64,000 bases of DNA, from contig OY365806.1 of NCBI GenBank assembly GCA_959347315.1, positions 27,394,811 to 27,458,810 on the forward strand, written 5' to 3'. The notes under the pieces were generated by a model. That model did no database searches. It worked only from the letters and a program-made list of their open reading frames with translations, and was not told where the DNA came from. This DNA is from Bimastos eiseni (lineage: Eukaryota > Annelida > Clitellata > Crassiclitellata > Lumbricidae). Position numbers and translations under genes: made by a program. This document shows, piece by piece, positions 1 to 11,424 of this stretch. Each line of letters opens with the position of its first letter. Position 1 is the first letter of the stretch.

Positions 1-101
1 CTTGCCTCTACCACCCCTCAACCTAACTAGAAACAACTGGACCTTCAGTATGGGACTGTCCTCTATGTTCTGCACTAAAAGGACCAGGGACAATGGCCAC
101 A

Positions 102-241
102 GGCAATGTGTGAAACCTGGAATTTTACATATAAAATGCCTGGTTTTTAGGCAATTTGTAAAATCCCCTGTTTAGGGTTAGGCATAGGGTTAGTGTAAAT
201 TGCCTAAGTATTTTAAAAAATCCCTGATTTCACACATTGCC
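102..241. mobile_element. MITE-like element with about 26-bp inverted ends
   Basis: Both ends begin GGCAATGTGTGAAA when read inward, followed by a similar GG-ATTTT stretch, so the 140-bp segment has terminal inverted repeats of roughly 26 bp. The inside holds AGGGTTAGGCATAGGGTTAG, a telomere-like stretch, and no ORF. No clear target-site duplication is visible. It is a small non-autonomous DNA transposon or a foldback; the superfamily is unknown. It lies in what is probably an intron of the CPSF6/7-like gene. Confidence 0.55.
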
Positions 242-243
242 GG

Positions 244-1853
244 TAACATATATAGGTGCATGCACGTATATATGCATGTATATGTTCATGTAAGTATTGA
301 CAATTTTCTTGCATCATACAATAAAAGAGTAATCGAGTACACACCCAAGTCAAGTTAGCGACATAAAGAGCAATCTTCTTTCCAGAATATGATCCAGAAT
401 AACTTCCAGAACGACCTGTATGTGAGCCATGTTTTGCCTAAAAGTCAGCAATATACAGGAAAATTTAATGATGAAAGTGTAAGTCACATCTGCATAGACA
501 GCTACATATTTATTTACACACATTAATACATGTACATAGTACTACAATGTAACAACATATTTACACACAAGTAGAACGTACATAAACTTCAAAAACAAGC
601 ATACACTAGATATTATATCACTGTCCATAAATTCATCTCGTGTTTGCAGCCAACGGGTATGTAGAAGTGCTCGATGTATGGACATTAAAAGTCTGACTGA
701 CCAGTATAAATCTCATTCTGAATTCAACACTAAGCTAATGCAGCAGGCCAAGTTGGGTTAATGAGGTTGTATGAGAAGGTCCACAGAACTGTATGAGCTA
801 GAACATTATGTAATGTGTTGAAACCTAGAAACCTATTCACTTCAAGATCAAAAATAAAGTCTGCAAAAACGATGTCAGCATCATTTAGCAGGCTGTCTTG
901 GCTAAGAGCAGATTGTATGTGCGTGTTGCCCTGATATCATTGACACAATATTTGCAAAGGCTTATATGAGACCAAAATATTAGATTACTGATTAAAATGG
1001 CTCCAAATGTTCCGAACAGTTTTGATAGCAGAAGAGCAGAATGAAGAGTAAGAGATAAAAGGGATCGGTGTGAGTCAAAACATGATTGCCTCAACTTTAT
1101 TTAGTTAACAAACTGACTCTGGAAATATGACGGTTTGCATAACTATATATATATTATAGCAACATAACAATCCAGTTGAAGTAATAGTCAAACTATAGGA
1201 CATGCAGGCACTGGCATCAGTGGCATCATCAGAGTCAACATTGACAACTGATTCATATTTTATTTATCATAGTCTCTGACAAGGACCCGCTCTGAACATT
1301 GCCATTTCAACAACAAGATTCCAGTCATCTTAAACCTGGGCAACTCTCCAGGTCATGTATCATCATCATCTTCATTTCTTGACACAATTTTTTGGCAGTG
1401 ACGAGTATCAATAAATTATCTCCTTTATTAGGGCGGAATTGGGCAAAAGGCACCCGAGTCCAAGGTATCAAGAGGTCATGTCGGTCTAAAGAATGGAGAG
1501 GATGACAAGTAGCAACTGAAATAGGACGACAGATAAAAGATAACAAAGATAACACGGAATATTACAGATAAAACCTCACTGGAAGAAAGGAAAAAGAACT
1601 TTCAACCGAATGCAGGACGAGCAGAAGCCATTGGCAGGAGGAGCAGAAGCCAGTGTAAGTACTAAGTCATGCATGTCGAGATATGTGAAAAGCGAGGAAG
1701 GCGGGCAATCTGACAGAAAGCTGCATTTAGCACAGGTTGAAGAGGAATTTAGATATATTTATTTATTTAAATATATTTAGGAATTTATATTGAATTTATA
1801 GTATGTTTTCAAGAGGTAGAGTTTGAAGTTGAAGATGGATACTGTAGTTTTTC
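244..1853. other. probable intronic DNA, no gene seen
   Basis: AT-rich sequence with short random ORFs on both strands and no convincing exon, RNA gene or repeat family. If the CPSF6/7-like gene continues beyond the left edge, this is its intron 2. Confidence 0.4.
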
Positions 1854-1861
1854 ATGTATTC

Positions 1862-2515
1862 TAGGGCATAACCGAGTAGACAATTTCCACCGAGTACCGA
1901 ATCCGAGTATTTGGATGAACTATTTGCCGGATCCGGGTACGAACCGAATATTTGCGGCATATCTGGCAGCGAGTACCATCCGTAGGCAAAGCATAGCTAA
2001 CCTGCCACGTGCACAGTTACGGAGAACTATCTATACTCAATGCAGATAGCAATATCCTTCATGTAACGTATTGTCGCAATCTAGGCTATAGCAATACATA
2101 TATTATTTAATAACTTTATTTGTGAAAAAAATGTATAACCTTGCTATAAAATTTAAAATATGAAGTTATCAATGATGTCTTTACTCTCTAATGTTTACCG
2201 GAAAGTGGGTGGAGCCAATTCAAGCGAGAAAATTACTGATTTTGTTGCCACCTGGGGAATACAACCAAAAGAAATTAAAATATATAAATTAACACGATGG
2301 TTATTTTAAAGAAAATTGAATGGAATGTTAAGTTCTTGTTTAATTAATCAATAGCTTATAAGTTAGTCCTACATGTATTTGAAGAAGAAAAAATTAGTTT
2401 ATAACAAAATTATTTTTAGCTATTTGCGGGTGTAATATTTGCCGAGGCGAATATTTCCAAATAGTCCAATATTCGGCGGAGGCGAATGTCTGAGGCGATT
2501 TCCGGTTATGCCCTA
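1862..2515. mobile_element. non-autonomous hAT transposon (MITE) with 8-bp target duplication
   Basis: The ends are TAGGGCATAACCG and its reverse complement CGGTTATGCCCTA. They are flanked by a perfect 8-bp direct repeat ATGTATTC (1854-1861 and 2516-2523), the target-site length of hAT elements. Subterminal DNA is rich in related CGAGTA/CGAATA words at both ends (for example 1872-1960 and 2440-2500). There is no transposase ORF in the 654 bp, so it must have been moved by an autonomous relative. A diverged copy of one end lies at about 36950-37075. Confidence 0.85.
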
Positions 2516-2523
2516 ATGTATTC

Positions 2524-3747
2524 TTCTCAGGAAATGGTCACATGCCACCAAACCTCAGGACCACTTCAATCTTCAGTCTTAACAAGAAAACCTAGGATGA
2601 GGAAACCATGAGTTAGCTCTCCACGTGGCCTCCTGCCACCTGCATTCCACCCAGAAGGGCCACATTATCAGCATAGTCCCAATCAGTATACTGCTCTGAC
2701 TAAACATATGCACCTTGGTGCTCCCATTCAACATATGTATGTATCTTTGTTTATTTCACAAACAGACACACTGCAGTAAGTTACATGACTTGGTTACCTT
2801 TGGCATTGGGTGTAATTTTAGTTAATATTTCTACTCTATACATTGTTATCTTTTCATTACAACTTTGTCAGTAATTTGAAAGTTATGAAAAAATTTGGGA
2901 ATGAAGCTCCTAACATCTTTTTGGGGGAGGCTAAATGGGTGTGACCTAAGGCATAGTTGTAGCTTTTACATGCAACGGGTAGGAACAGTCACCGTAGAAT
3001 GTGAATCTCTGTCGCCATCACCACCAGCAGTAGACACTAGACAGCCGTCAGCTTTCTAGGCCATCTCAGCAGCGATGGACACTTGGTTAGTGGGATGAAG
3101 TGCAACAGAAGGACGGGTCCAAAAATCCGATTTGTTGCATGCGTAATATATGGATGGGCCCTCATTGCTGATCACAGTCCTACACCATGAACTCTTGGTT
3201 TCCAATTCATTTTTAGGAAATATTTTTTACTTGTAAACAGAAATTGACGCATATGGCAGTTAATCTGAACCCCTTCAAGATTAGAACACAATTTTTCAAA
3301 AATCTTATATGTACAAAGCAATCACCATGCCAATAATCTCAACATGTAGGCTGAAGAATAACAAGCCAACTCTGGCCATTGTATCTGAGAACATCTTGAA
3401 ATCCTAAAACTTCTGTTCGCACTTGACCGTCCAACAGATAATCAGTTAACCATGGTTAACAGATTACCAGGTCTACATCTTCTGGTGTCCAGTCAATGTG
3501 TACATATATAAAGGATAAATATAAGCAAGCAACTGACAGAACTTAAGAAGGCATTGCTTTACTGCTCGATATGCACTAAACACACTTGGCAGTCAATAAA
3601 CAAGGGTAGGAGTCAAGGTCTGATTTGCAAACGACATGGGCCACTCGAGAGGGTAGTAGTAATAATAGCAACTATTGCATTATTGAAAGATCTATAAATT
3701 TATGTTAAAATGTTTCTTAATTTCTGATTTGTTGGGTTACAACTTAC
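2524..3747. other. probable intronic DNA, no gene seen
   Basis: The stretch between the hAT MITE and exon 2 of the minus-strand CPSF6/7-like gene. I looked on the minus strand for the RRM-coding exon expected next in this family (an aromatic motif with two adjacent tryptophans) and did not find it, so the next exon is probably off the left edge. Confidence 0.4.
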
Positions 3748-3816
3748 ATCAGAGGCATCATTTGATCTCGAAGTTATCATGTCATCAAACAGGTCAGAAT
3801 CATGAAATTCTTGATC
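3748..3816 (-). CDS. CPSF6/7: CPSF6/CPSF7-like gene, exon 2 (partial gene)
   Basis: A 69-bp internal exon, 23 codons, phase 0 at both ends. The acceptor is TGTATTTTCAG before GATCAAGAA and the donor is GAT|GTAAGTTG. It encodes DQEFHDSDLFDDMITSRSND plus three residues. Joined to exon 1 it gives the acidic YAD..DDFGQ-D.EF...DL-DD pattern found at the N-terminus of CPSF6 and CPSF7. Those proteins are the 68- and 59-kDa subunits of cleavage factor Im, which binds pre-mRNA and steers poly(A)-site choice in the nucleus. The family's RRM and RS-like tail are not in the window. The match covers only 47 residues and was made from memory of the family, so another acidic nuclear protein remains possible. 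The splice sites themselves look good. Confidence 0.6.
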
Positions 3817-5549
3817 CTGAAAATACAGCCACACACTGCACTGAATGATAACAGAAATGAGTTTGCTGTAGAAAATTGAATACAAATCTACAAAATATCA
3901 TAACTCAATAAACAAACGTACTTGTAAATTAAGATACCTTTGCTAAGTGTCTAAATTTTAGTAAAATACACTCCCAGAACTGTAGTCTATCCTGAGTTGG
4001 TATTCGACTACCCATCAATTTGCTAGTGGACACTAAGCAACTGCCCAATAGTTGTTACTGCACAGCCTCATGCACAGTCCTTTTTTCATAGCCCAATTGC
4101 TTAGTTGTACATCTGAGCTTAATACCAAAATTATCAACCAAATGGTTTGCAGGTCAGTTGCATGGGTAGGCCAGAAAATATAAATGATGAAGTCACAAGT
4201 TTTGCACCATTGATCACAAGTGAATAACCCACATGGTACAACGGCATTATCATCCAAATGATCGGTTATTGAACCATGCAGCGTTGGTGCAGGCCACAGA
4301 ACCTTGTTATGCAGTTGACTTACCAGGCCCTTAGACAGAAATAAAGAGTAGGGCTACCAAAAGCATTAGAATTTCAGATGAAAGGATAATATTATATCAC
4401 ATTTAACACAATTTATCCCTGTCCAAAGAAATTTATCCCTGTCCAAAGGACGCTAGCTAGCTGAGGGCCTATGCTCTACCCTTTAGGCTACGTATGACAC
4501 CAATTTACCCTTGGATACGGCAACAGATATATGCATATTATCACGTTTTGTCATAGCAAAGGAACAGGTAATAACATGTATCCTTTCAGAGCAAACAGGT
4601 CAGCCGTTTTCTTTTCACTCAATTTCTTCAAATTTTGCAATAATGCCATTGGTACAGAATTTTCATCATTCAAAAAACCCAACCAGCAATTCTGGATATT
4701 TCAACTTCATGGTCGCTCTAATCTAAAAAAAATCAGTGAAACGTTTGTTTGTTTCTACTGGCTTGAAAGATTTACTTATGTTACAGTTACAACACTTAAA
4801 GCCCTGCAGGAAACAACAAATCTTGCAGTGAAACACTGTTAGTCTCAACATACTGCATAACTTATCACGCCTATTGTGAAAGAAGTAATGCTGCATCATT
4901 ACTAAAGAGCCATGAACTATCGTAAGCGGACTGAATCCGAATGCTTTTTACAAAACTTAATCTCTCCACTCCCTCAAGATTATCTCTTATGCCATTTCAA
5001 CTCCAGACACCATCCGGCAAACATGCAATATCGGGTGCATAGGTTTTCAATAATATATGACATAGTTCGGCATGCTGTTATTGGTGAGAAGAAGATTATA
5101 CTGATATGTAATATCGGGGTTTATAAGTTAACTGGCGTCATTCGCAAGGGTCAGTTAAGGTCAAAACGCTCATCGTCGTCTGTTTTCTTCCCACCAATGG
5201 CAGCACACAGAACTATATCGTATATTATCAGAAACCTATGCACCCCGATACTACATGTTTACCTACCATCCACCCAAGTTGTCTGACTGTCTGGATCTTG
5301 CCCCCTGCCAATAGTTTCTTTTTAATAAGCGCCTGTAAAAAAGCTGGTTCCCGCGACGTAGCTTTTGTAGGTCATGTAGCAAGATGACGATTATGCCCGA
5401 AGAAAAAGAGGCGGCCATGTTAACCTCGCCATTTTCGGATTAGTGCTTTTCTTCTAAATGCCTAAACACAATATATCCCAGTTCAGTAGAGAATTTCAGC
5501 GCAATATACGGCAAAGTTGCAAATACCCAAATATGAACAAAATTGTTAC
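3817..5549 (-). other. intron 1 of the CPSF6/7-like gene
   Basis: Bounded by donor CAG|GTAACA (5549 downward) and acceptor TTTTCAG (ending 3817). It contains an imperfect direct duplication AATTTATCCCTGTCCAAAG (about 4410-4450) and a foldback element (5017-5262). The small ORFs seen here are chance ORFs or run through the foldback. Confidence 0.55.
5017..5262. repeat. foldback: about 80-bp inverted repeat with a short spacer
   Basis: The sequence 5017-5096 (AACATGCAATATCGGGTGCA onward) is repeated in inverted orientation at 5185-5262 at roughly 85% identity by eye, with a spacer of about 90 bp. An ORF of 124 codons (4912-5286) crosses both arms and is a by-product. Most likely a foldback transposon or an aborted inverted duplication inside the intron. 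Confidence 0.65.
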
Positions 5550-5621
5550 CTGGCCAAAATCGTCGACATCTGCGTACATTAGACTGAGATCCATTTCCAT
5601 ATCATTCTCGCCAGACGCCAT
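5550..5621 (-). CDS. CPSF6/7: CPSF6/CPSF7-like gene, first coding exon
   Basis: The ATG at 5621 has a strong start context (A at -3, G at +4). It opens 24 codons, MASGENDMEMDLSLMYADVD then DFGQ, ending exactly at a CAG|GTAACA donor in phase 0. CPSF6 and CPSF7 also start with a short acidic peptide containing a YAD motif followed by EEFNQ; I recall their first intron falling right after that glutamine, as here. Exon 2 continues in frame at 3816. The product would be a nuclear pre-mRNA 3'-end processing factor. The promoter should lie just right of 5621; no TATA box stands out. The identification is moderate, the exon call stronger. Confidence 0.65.
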
Positions 5622-6640
5622 TTTGTAACGCTTACCACGTTCCCTGCGAGGTTACCGTTTGCGAAAACCTAGCGACAAATACACGTGCCGTTAATACAAA
5701 ACTTAGCTTGGGCATATAATATTCTATTTTTATCAACACCTATACGATTTAAAACAACACGCGGTGTTTTAAATTTAGATTTTCAAAATATAAATTATAC
5801 AAGAAATCTTGTAAGTCTAGGTGTGCTAAAAATAGACAGTTTCTTTGTGAATGATTTCGTTACGCTGTTTGACGCAAGTGGCATTTGTAACACGCTATTT
5901 ACAAACTTCCGGCACTGCTTTAATGCCAACTTATTGTAATTAAACCATACTACTTATTTTGCAATTTACTTACTTTTCTGTATAGCTGTCCACAAGCCCT
6001 AGCGTTGGCAATTTATTATCGCAATCATAGAAACACAACATCGCACAAAAAAGAATAAGGCTTGTTGGCTTCGTGACCTACTTCCTAGTTATTCATGCTT
6101 GAGATAGAGGTGTTACAGCAGCCTAGGCCTACAATTAGATTTTTAAACTAGCATTTTCGGGGTTTTAGGTTTTTAAGTTTTTTTATTAAAAAAATCTAAG
6201 AAACCTCATAATTGTACTTTTCTTGGTTTCTGCACTTTAAAATAAAAAGTTCTAAAATAATTGAAATTATGATCCTTGACGCTCACAGGACAGGAAAAAA
6301 CGTAGGTTTTCAACAACGATTATTTTTCCTGGTGTTTTCAACCGTCTAACCCCCCCCCCCCGGCAAATCTGACACTGTCATACACACTCCTTCGGCCTTC
6401 CTGCCACATTGTTATAGTCGTGTGCCTACATACGTGACTAAGCCTACAAGCTTCATTTCAACTATAAAATCGAATAGTCGAACTGAAAAGGTCCTTTATA
6501 AAAGCCAAACTGCTGGCTTTAGGGAATTTTTTGCTTTTTCTGTTTTTTTTTAATCGACGTCTGCAGTCATGCATGGCCCACATGGCAATGATGGCATACT
6601 GTCTTATTAATTAGATTTGTCGTTAGGCATATAAGCACGC
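5622..6640. other. 5' flank of the CPSF6/7-like gene, no gene seen
   Basis: Probable 5' UTR and promoter of the minus-strand gene, then featureless AT-rich DNA with a run of C at about 6351-6361 and one TAGGCCTA palindrome (about 6124). ORFs here, such as 5685-5939, lack coding signs. Confidence 0.4.
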
Positions 6641-7680
6641 CTGTGTGTCTGTTGATCGGTTGATACGGCAATGCGCTCGTACGTCTGTTTACCGGTTGAT
6701 GCGTCAGTGCGCGCGTGTGTCTGTCGATCGGTTTACTTGGCGGTGTGCGTGTGTGTCTGTTGATCGGTTGATGCGGCGGTGTGTGTGTCTGTTGATCGGT
6801 TGATGCGGCGGTGTGCGCGTGTGTCTGTTGATCGGTTGATGCGGCGGTGTGCGTGTGTGTCTGTTGATCAATTGATGCGGCGGTGTGCGTGTGTGTCTAT
6901 TGATCAATTGATGTGGCGGTGTACGCGTGTGTCCGTTGATGGGTTGGTGTGGCAGTGTGCGTGTGTGTCTGTTGATCGGTTGATGCGGGAGTGTGCGTGT
7001 GTGTCTGTTGATCAATTGATGCGGCGGTGTGCGTGTGTGTCTGTTGATCAATTGATGCGGCGGTGTACGCGTGTGTCCGTTGATGGGTTGGTGTGGCAGT
7101 GTGCGTGTGTGTCTGTTGATCGGTTGATGCGGCGGTGTGCGTGTGTGTCTGTTGATCAATTGATGCGGCGGTGTACGCGTGTATCTGTTGATCGGTTGAT
7201 GCGGCGGTGTGTGTGTCTGTTGATCGGTGGATGCGGCGGTGTGCGTGTGTGTCTGTTGATCAATTGATGCGGCGGTGTGCGTGTGTCTCTGTTGATCAAT
7301 TGATGCGGCGGTGTACGCGTGTGTCTGTTGATCGGTTGATGTGGCGGTGCTTGCGTGCGTGGGTCTGTTTATCGGCTTATTGGGCGGTGTGCACATGGGT
7401 CTGCGGATGGGTTTAATGGTCGGTGTGCGCACGTGTATGCTGATCGGTTGATGTGGGGGTGGAGCGTGTGCCTGTTGATCGGTTTTTGGCGCGGTGTGCG
7501 CGTGGGTCTGTTGATCGGTTTATTGGGCGGTGTGCGCACGTGTCTGCTGGTCGCTTGATGCGGTGGTGTGTCTGTTGATTGATTGATGCGGCGGTGTGCG
7601 CGTGTGTCTGTTGATTGGTCGATGCAGCGCTGCGCGCGTTTGTCTGTTGATCGGTTGATGCGGCAGTGCGCACATGGGTT
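6640..7680. repeat. minisatellite, 36-bp unit with 30-bp variants
   Basis: About 28 degenerate copies of a unit built around CTGTTGATCGGTTGATGCGG followed by CGGTGTGCGTGTGTGT. Some copies replace GATCGG with GATCAA and some are 6 bp shorter. Because 36 and 30 are multiples of three, frames stay open on both strands, giving a 242-codon minus ORF (6704-7432) with a 12-residue Thr/Pro/His/Gln repeat and shorter plus ORFs. No start context, splice signal or unique coding flank supports translation, so I do not call a gene. Confidence 0.9.
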
Positions 7681-7689
7681 TGTTTTAAA

Positions 7690-8655
7690 GGTTACGAATA
7701 GAATATCTTCAATGCTGTTGAAATATCAAACTTAGAAATTCACAGAGTAGTACAATATTGTTTACTATTTTATTACGTACAAACACAATTATTAATTGAG
7801 CATGTAGGGCTGTAGGTCTATGATGTTGTCCAATGTAGGACTACGTTTAACGAAATCAAACAAAAACCTGCAAAGTTGTAGCCTATAATTATATGTATTT
7901 TGAAATAATAGGCTACATTTAATTTATCATTTTATTTTCAGTTATAATTTTACAGAATAAGTTTTAAATTTAGTCTAGAATGTCAAAATAATTTGTTTAA
8001 CATGGCACACCTATACAGTAAGAGCAATGCACATATAAGCTTTCAAATATTTTGAAGTTCGCATAATATTGTAAGCAATCCTTTGCGCAATCTCTCATTT
8101 GCACAATAAGCTTAAAATATTGTATGTCGACTCTTAAGTTGATGTGATTCCGTCTTGCCTGACACAGCGTGGATCTTAAGCCGTGTTTCCGAATTGTCTT
8201 ATCTTGAGTCCAGTCTACAGCCATTCGTTGAATAGGCTGCTGTTTAAATGTTCGGCCTCAATAATGTAGGGGCGGGGAGCGATATCAAAGACGATCGATC
8301 GGCTGTCGAGCTTACGCTTGATATTGGGGTTTGCACTGAGAGCACGTAGTGTAAATGGTAGGCCTATACATGCAGCGCAGAATCGGACGAGTGATCATGC
8401 AGTCTGACTAAATATGCGTCAACGTTTATAACTGAGTAATGTGAGTAATGAGTATGCCATGGGCCTGTGGGTCGTTGCTGGGCCCATGCTAGTGAATACC
8501 TCCTTACTCAGCAACTAATCTAAAGCTTATCGAATGACTTCTTTGGGTCGTTATCATACTGCACGCAGTGGCTGATCCGTTGACGGCTAACATTGTTGCT
8601 CAGATCGGGCGTCTAGGTTTCAGTGTCCACTGAGACGGCTGGCGATTTGGCTATC
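7690..8655. other. no gene seen
   Basis: AT-rich unique sequence with one TAGGCCTA (about 8359). Nothing recognisable on either strand. Confidence 0.4.
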
Positions 8656-8663
8656 GTTGATTC

Positions 8664-8664
8664 G

Positions 8665-8707
<43 letters not shown>

Positions 8708-8780
8708 GAGCGATTGCAAGTGACGTCGAATGATGCATATATATATATTATATATATTATTATAGATATATATAGGCCTA
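8664..8780. repeat. (TA)n microsatellite cluster
   Basis: A run of about 20 TA dinucleotides (8664-8704), then shorter TA runs up to a TAGGCCTA near 8772. Confidence 0.9.
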
Positions 8781-8974
8781 CCATTTACACTACGGTGACG
8801 ACGTGCTATACATGTCTATATATGAACCATATTGTGTGCATAATATAATATATATAATTATGTTTGTCATAGAGTACTTGGCATTACGCTGGTCATTTGT
8901 GACCAGGCATCCATTATAGCGTCTATCTTTAAATTGTAAAATAATAGCTTTAATCTGCAAATAAATTATTATGA

Positions 8975-9862
8975 GGCCTCTTATTCATTCATACGAGAAC
9001 TTATGTATGGCGCCTCATCTGATGAGTGAGGTGACTATTCAGAAGCGCTCCCAACCCCAGGGCGACCAAATAAGTCGAGAGAAGAATGCCTTAGAGGGGG
9101 TTCTAGGAAAGGAGCGTCAGTTGGAGGCCATTCCAAACCGATGGGACCTACCACTGAGAAGGCACAGCTCTGTCTGGTGGCGGTGCGTGTATTTGGAGCA
9201 TAGAGGAGACCTTGTTCAACCGAACTTAGGAAGCGCGACCATTGAGGGTAGGGTGGGGCAGCAGAGCTCAACCAGGTAGGCTGGCAGAAGCGATGCCAAG
9301 CTAGAGGAGATATTCTATAAACGATTCTCTCGTGGAGACCTAATTGAGCGGAAAATTGTGACTTGAAATGCAGTCGCTTTGCTGCAGTCCTGTACAACAC
9401 CATGGGTACGGAATTTTGAGGGGGTCGACCAGAGACTGAATGCACGGGGATTCAATATAAGAGACATAGGGTCCAACCCTCGACCTCTGACAACACTGAC
9501 ACTGGGTGGAAGAGTGCGTATCTAGAAGAAACCTTGAAGCGAGATGATGAGATTTTATGCGAGAATAATAGACGCTATCAGCGTTAAAGGGGAGGGAAAT
9601 TCAGAGAATATTATGGCGTTGGCAGTGGAGAGAGATTTTGACGAAGAGGAGAGTTGAGAGCTCTCCATAGATCTTGAGGGTTGGAATTGCTGGATTGGAT
9701 ATGGGAGGAGTAATATTTAATGGTGGCTGATTTGAGAGTGACGAGAGCTTTGTCAATTTCCCTAGATGGTGCGCTGACGATGGCTGGAGATGTGATCGGA
9801 ATGACATCTGCAAGTGAAGAGTGCATCAGCAAGACTTGCTTTTGAGCACAAATACAGTGCAT
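8975..9862 (-). mobile_element. LINE (CR1/L2/Jockey-like) with most of the reverse transcriptase deleted
   Basis: On the minus strand, 9862-9601 encodes a linker upstream of the reverse transcriptase (IDKALVTLKSATIKYYSS, then DLWRALNS). Then 9445-9035 encodes the C-terminal tail (ERIVYRISPLAWHRF, AFSVVGPIGLEW, and an ending FGRPGVGSASE-stop). The catalytic RT core between these parts is missing, an internal deletion. After the stop the 3' UTR reads GAGGCGCCATACATAAG and ends in a short (ATGA)n tail near 8975. Several related truncated copies occur in the window. Dead copy. Confidence 0.8.
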
Positions 9863-11420
9863 TTACATAATTATATAGTATGGAGGTACATGTAGATCGA
9901 CCTACATGCAGACTATCATAAATAGTAGGCCTAAGTATCTAACAATGCCAGGTCGATAATGCTTAGACATATACGGCGAATAATTATTAAATAAATTTTA
10001 CTGGCTGACAGGCTGATACCTATATATTTTTTGGCGGGTTTTTACCTCGAAACTAAATTCGACAAGAACAGCGATCGGCGTTAGCTTAGAGTTCTAGAGG
10101 TACATGTAGGCGACACCGATCTCTCGTGATCTCTGAGTTCTTGATAATGGACAGCTTAAGACAAGGCTTTAGGCTCTATAAGCATTTATTGGCCTATATC
10201 GCGACTATCCTCTCACCAACTTACATAACTTGCTCCAATTCATGTAGGCCTATAGGGTTTCCTTTCTGTCAACTCCGCAAACCTCTGTCAGGCCGTCCTA
10301 GGCTACAGCTACGGGCCAATTTGGACAGCCGATTTGGATCCCTTTGATCCAGCGGCGTTCTGGGAGCAATAGTCTTTAGATAGATCGGAGACCGAGTGAT
10401 ATAGACTCTACAACGATTTTTAACTTAATACAATAAAAGTGTTTGATGTTACCAATAAACTAAGGCAAATTGAGCACCTTGTACGTTATACTATCACGTG
10501 GACCTAATTGTTTAGACCTAATTATTATCGAAATAATAACCATGCTATTTTTATTGTTAATAATGCGTACAAGCGAGCTGTGTGACCTGTCCGCCGCAGT
10601 TGCATTCTTTGATGACTAGCGAAATCGTCTTCCTTTATTTATCCAGACCTTGGAATTGTATAAAGGCTACTGGCTAGGCTTGTTGATATCTTATTAATAT
10701 AAGTTTTATTTCAATTCTATTACGCTGTCGTTAACATATATCGTTGAGGCATGTGTGAAGTTGTTTGCATCAATTAGTAAAGCAACCGCTTCACTCTAAA
10801 TCCCAAGCTGATTTATTTCCAAACCGTTGCTATTGAAGCCGCTAAAATTACAAATCGCAAAATGAGACAAATTAATGTGTTGATTTTGTCAGAGTTCTTC
10901 GTCGATTATAGGCTAGTATCGTGGTTTATTCCAGGCAACGATTCAGATATCATGATCGAATAATTAATCCTTTCCAGAAAGCGATTCAGGTATTAATGAG
11001 TTGACCTAATTGCCCTTTTCCAAACCACACAGGTCATGTTTGCGAATGATGACATCCATCTTTATATTGACGGGCGCTATAAAATATATTATAGGCCTAT
11101 GCTGGGGACTACATGTATGCAGGTTATGTGTTCGGCAACTTGGTCATTGTCTAATCGTACGAGCTTCGTCCCATCAAGGTCTATACATCATTGTCTCATG
11201 TGAACAAGCAGCAGCAGCCGATTGCATGGTTCGATTATTTCTTCCTTTTGCGCAGAAGATCGAGCAGATGATGCAGCGATCGAGAACTGTTGCATCCATT
11301 CCTGGCGCACGTACTGTAGCACATCCTCAGACTCTCTCCTGTTATTCGATCGACGCCTGGCACACACGCATCCTCTGACATCAGTGGACTGCAGCTTCTC
11401 GTAAACGACCTCAAAGTACC
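9863..11420. other. no gene seen
   Basis: AT-rich unique sequence with TAGGCCTA palindromes near 9927, 10245 and 11092. Short ORFs only. Confidence 0.4.
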
Positions 11421-11424
11421 TACA

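Noticed and set aside
121..210. Interstitial telomere sequence (TTAGGGTTAGGCATAGGGTTAG)
   Set aside because: Only two or three imperfect units, better explained as the interior of the small inverted-repeat element.
4440..4500. tRNA-like string GCTAGCTGAGGGCCTATGCTC
   Set aside because: I could not fold a cloverleaf with proper boxes A and B or an acceptor stem.
6704..7432. 242-codon minus-strand ORF rich in Thr, Pro and His
   Set aside because: It is a translation of the 36-bp minisatellite. Equivalent frames are open on the other strand and there is no unique coding flank.
8971..9279. 102-codon plus ORF
   Set aside because: Shadow of the minus-strand LINE tail at 8975-9862.
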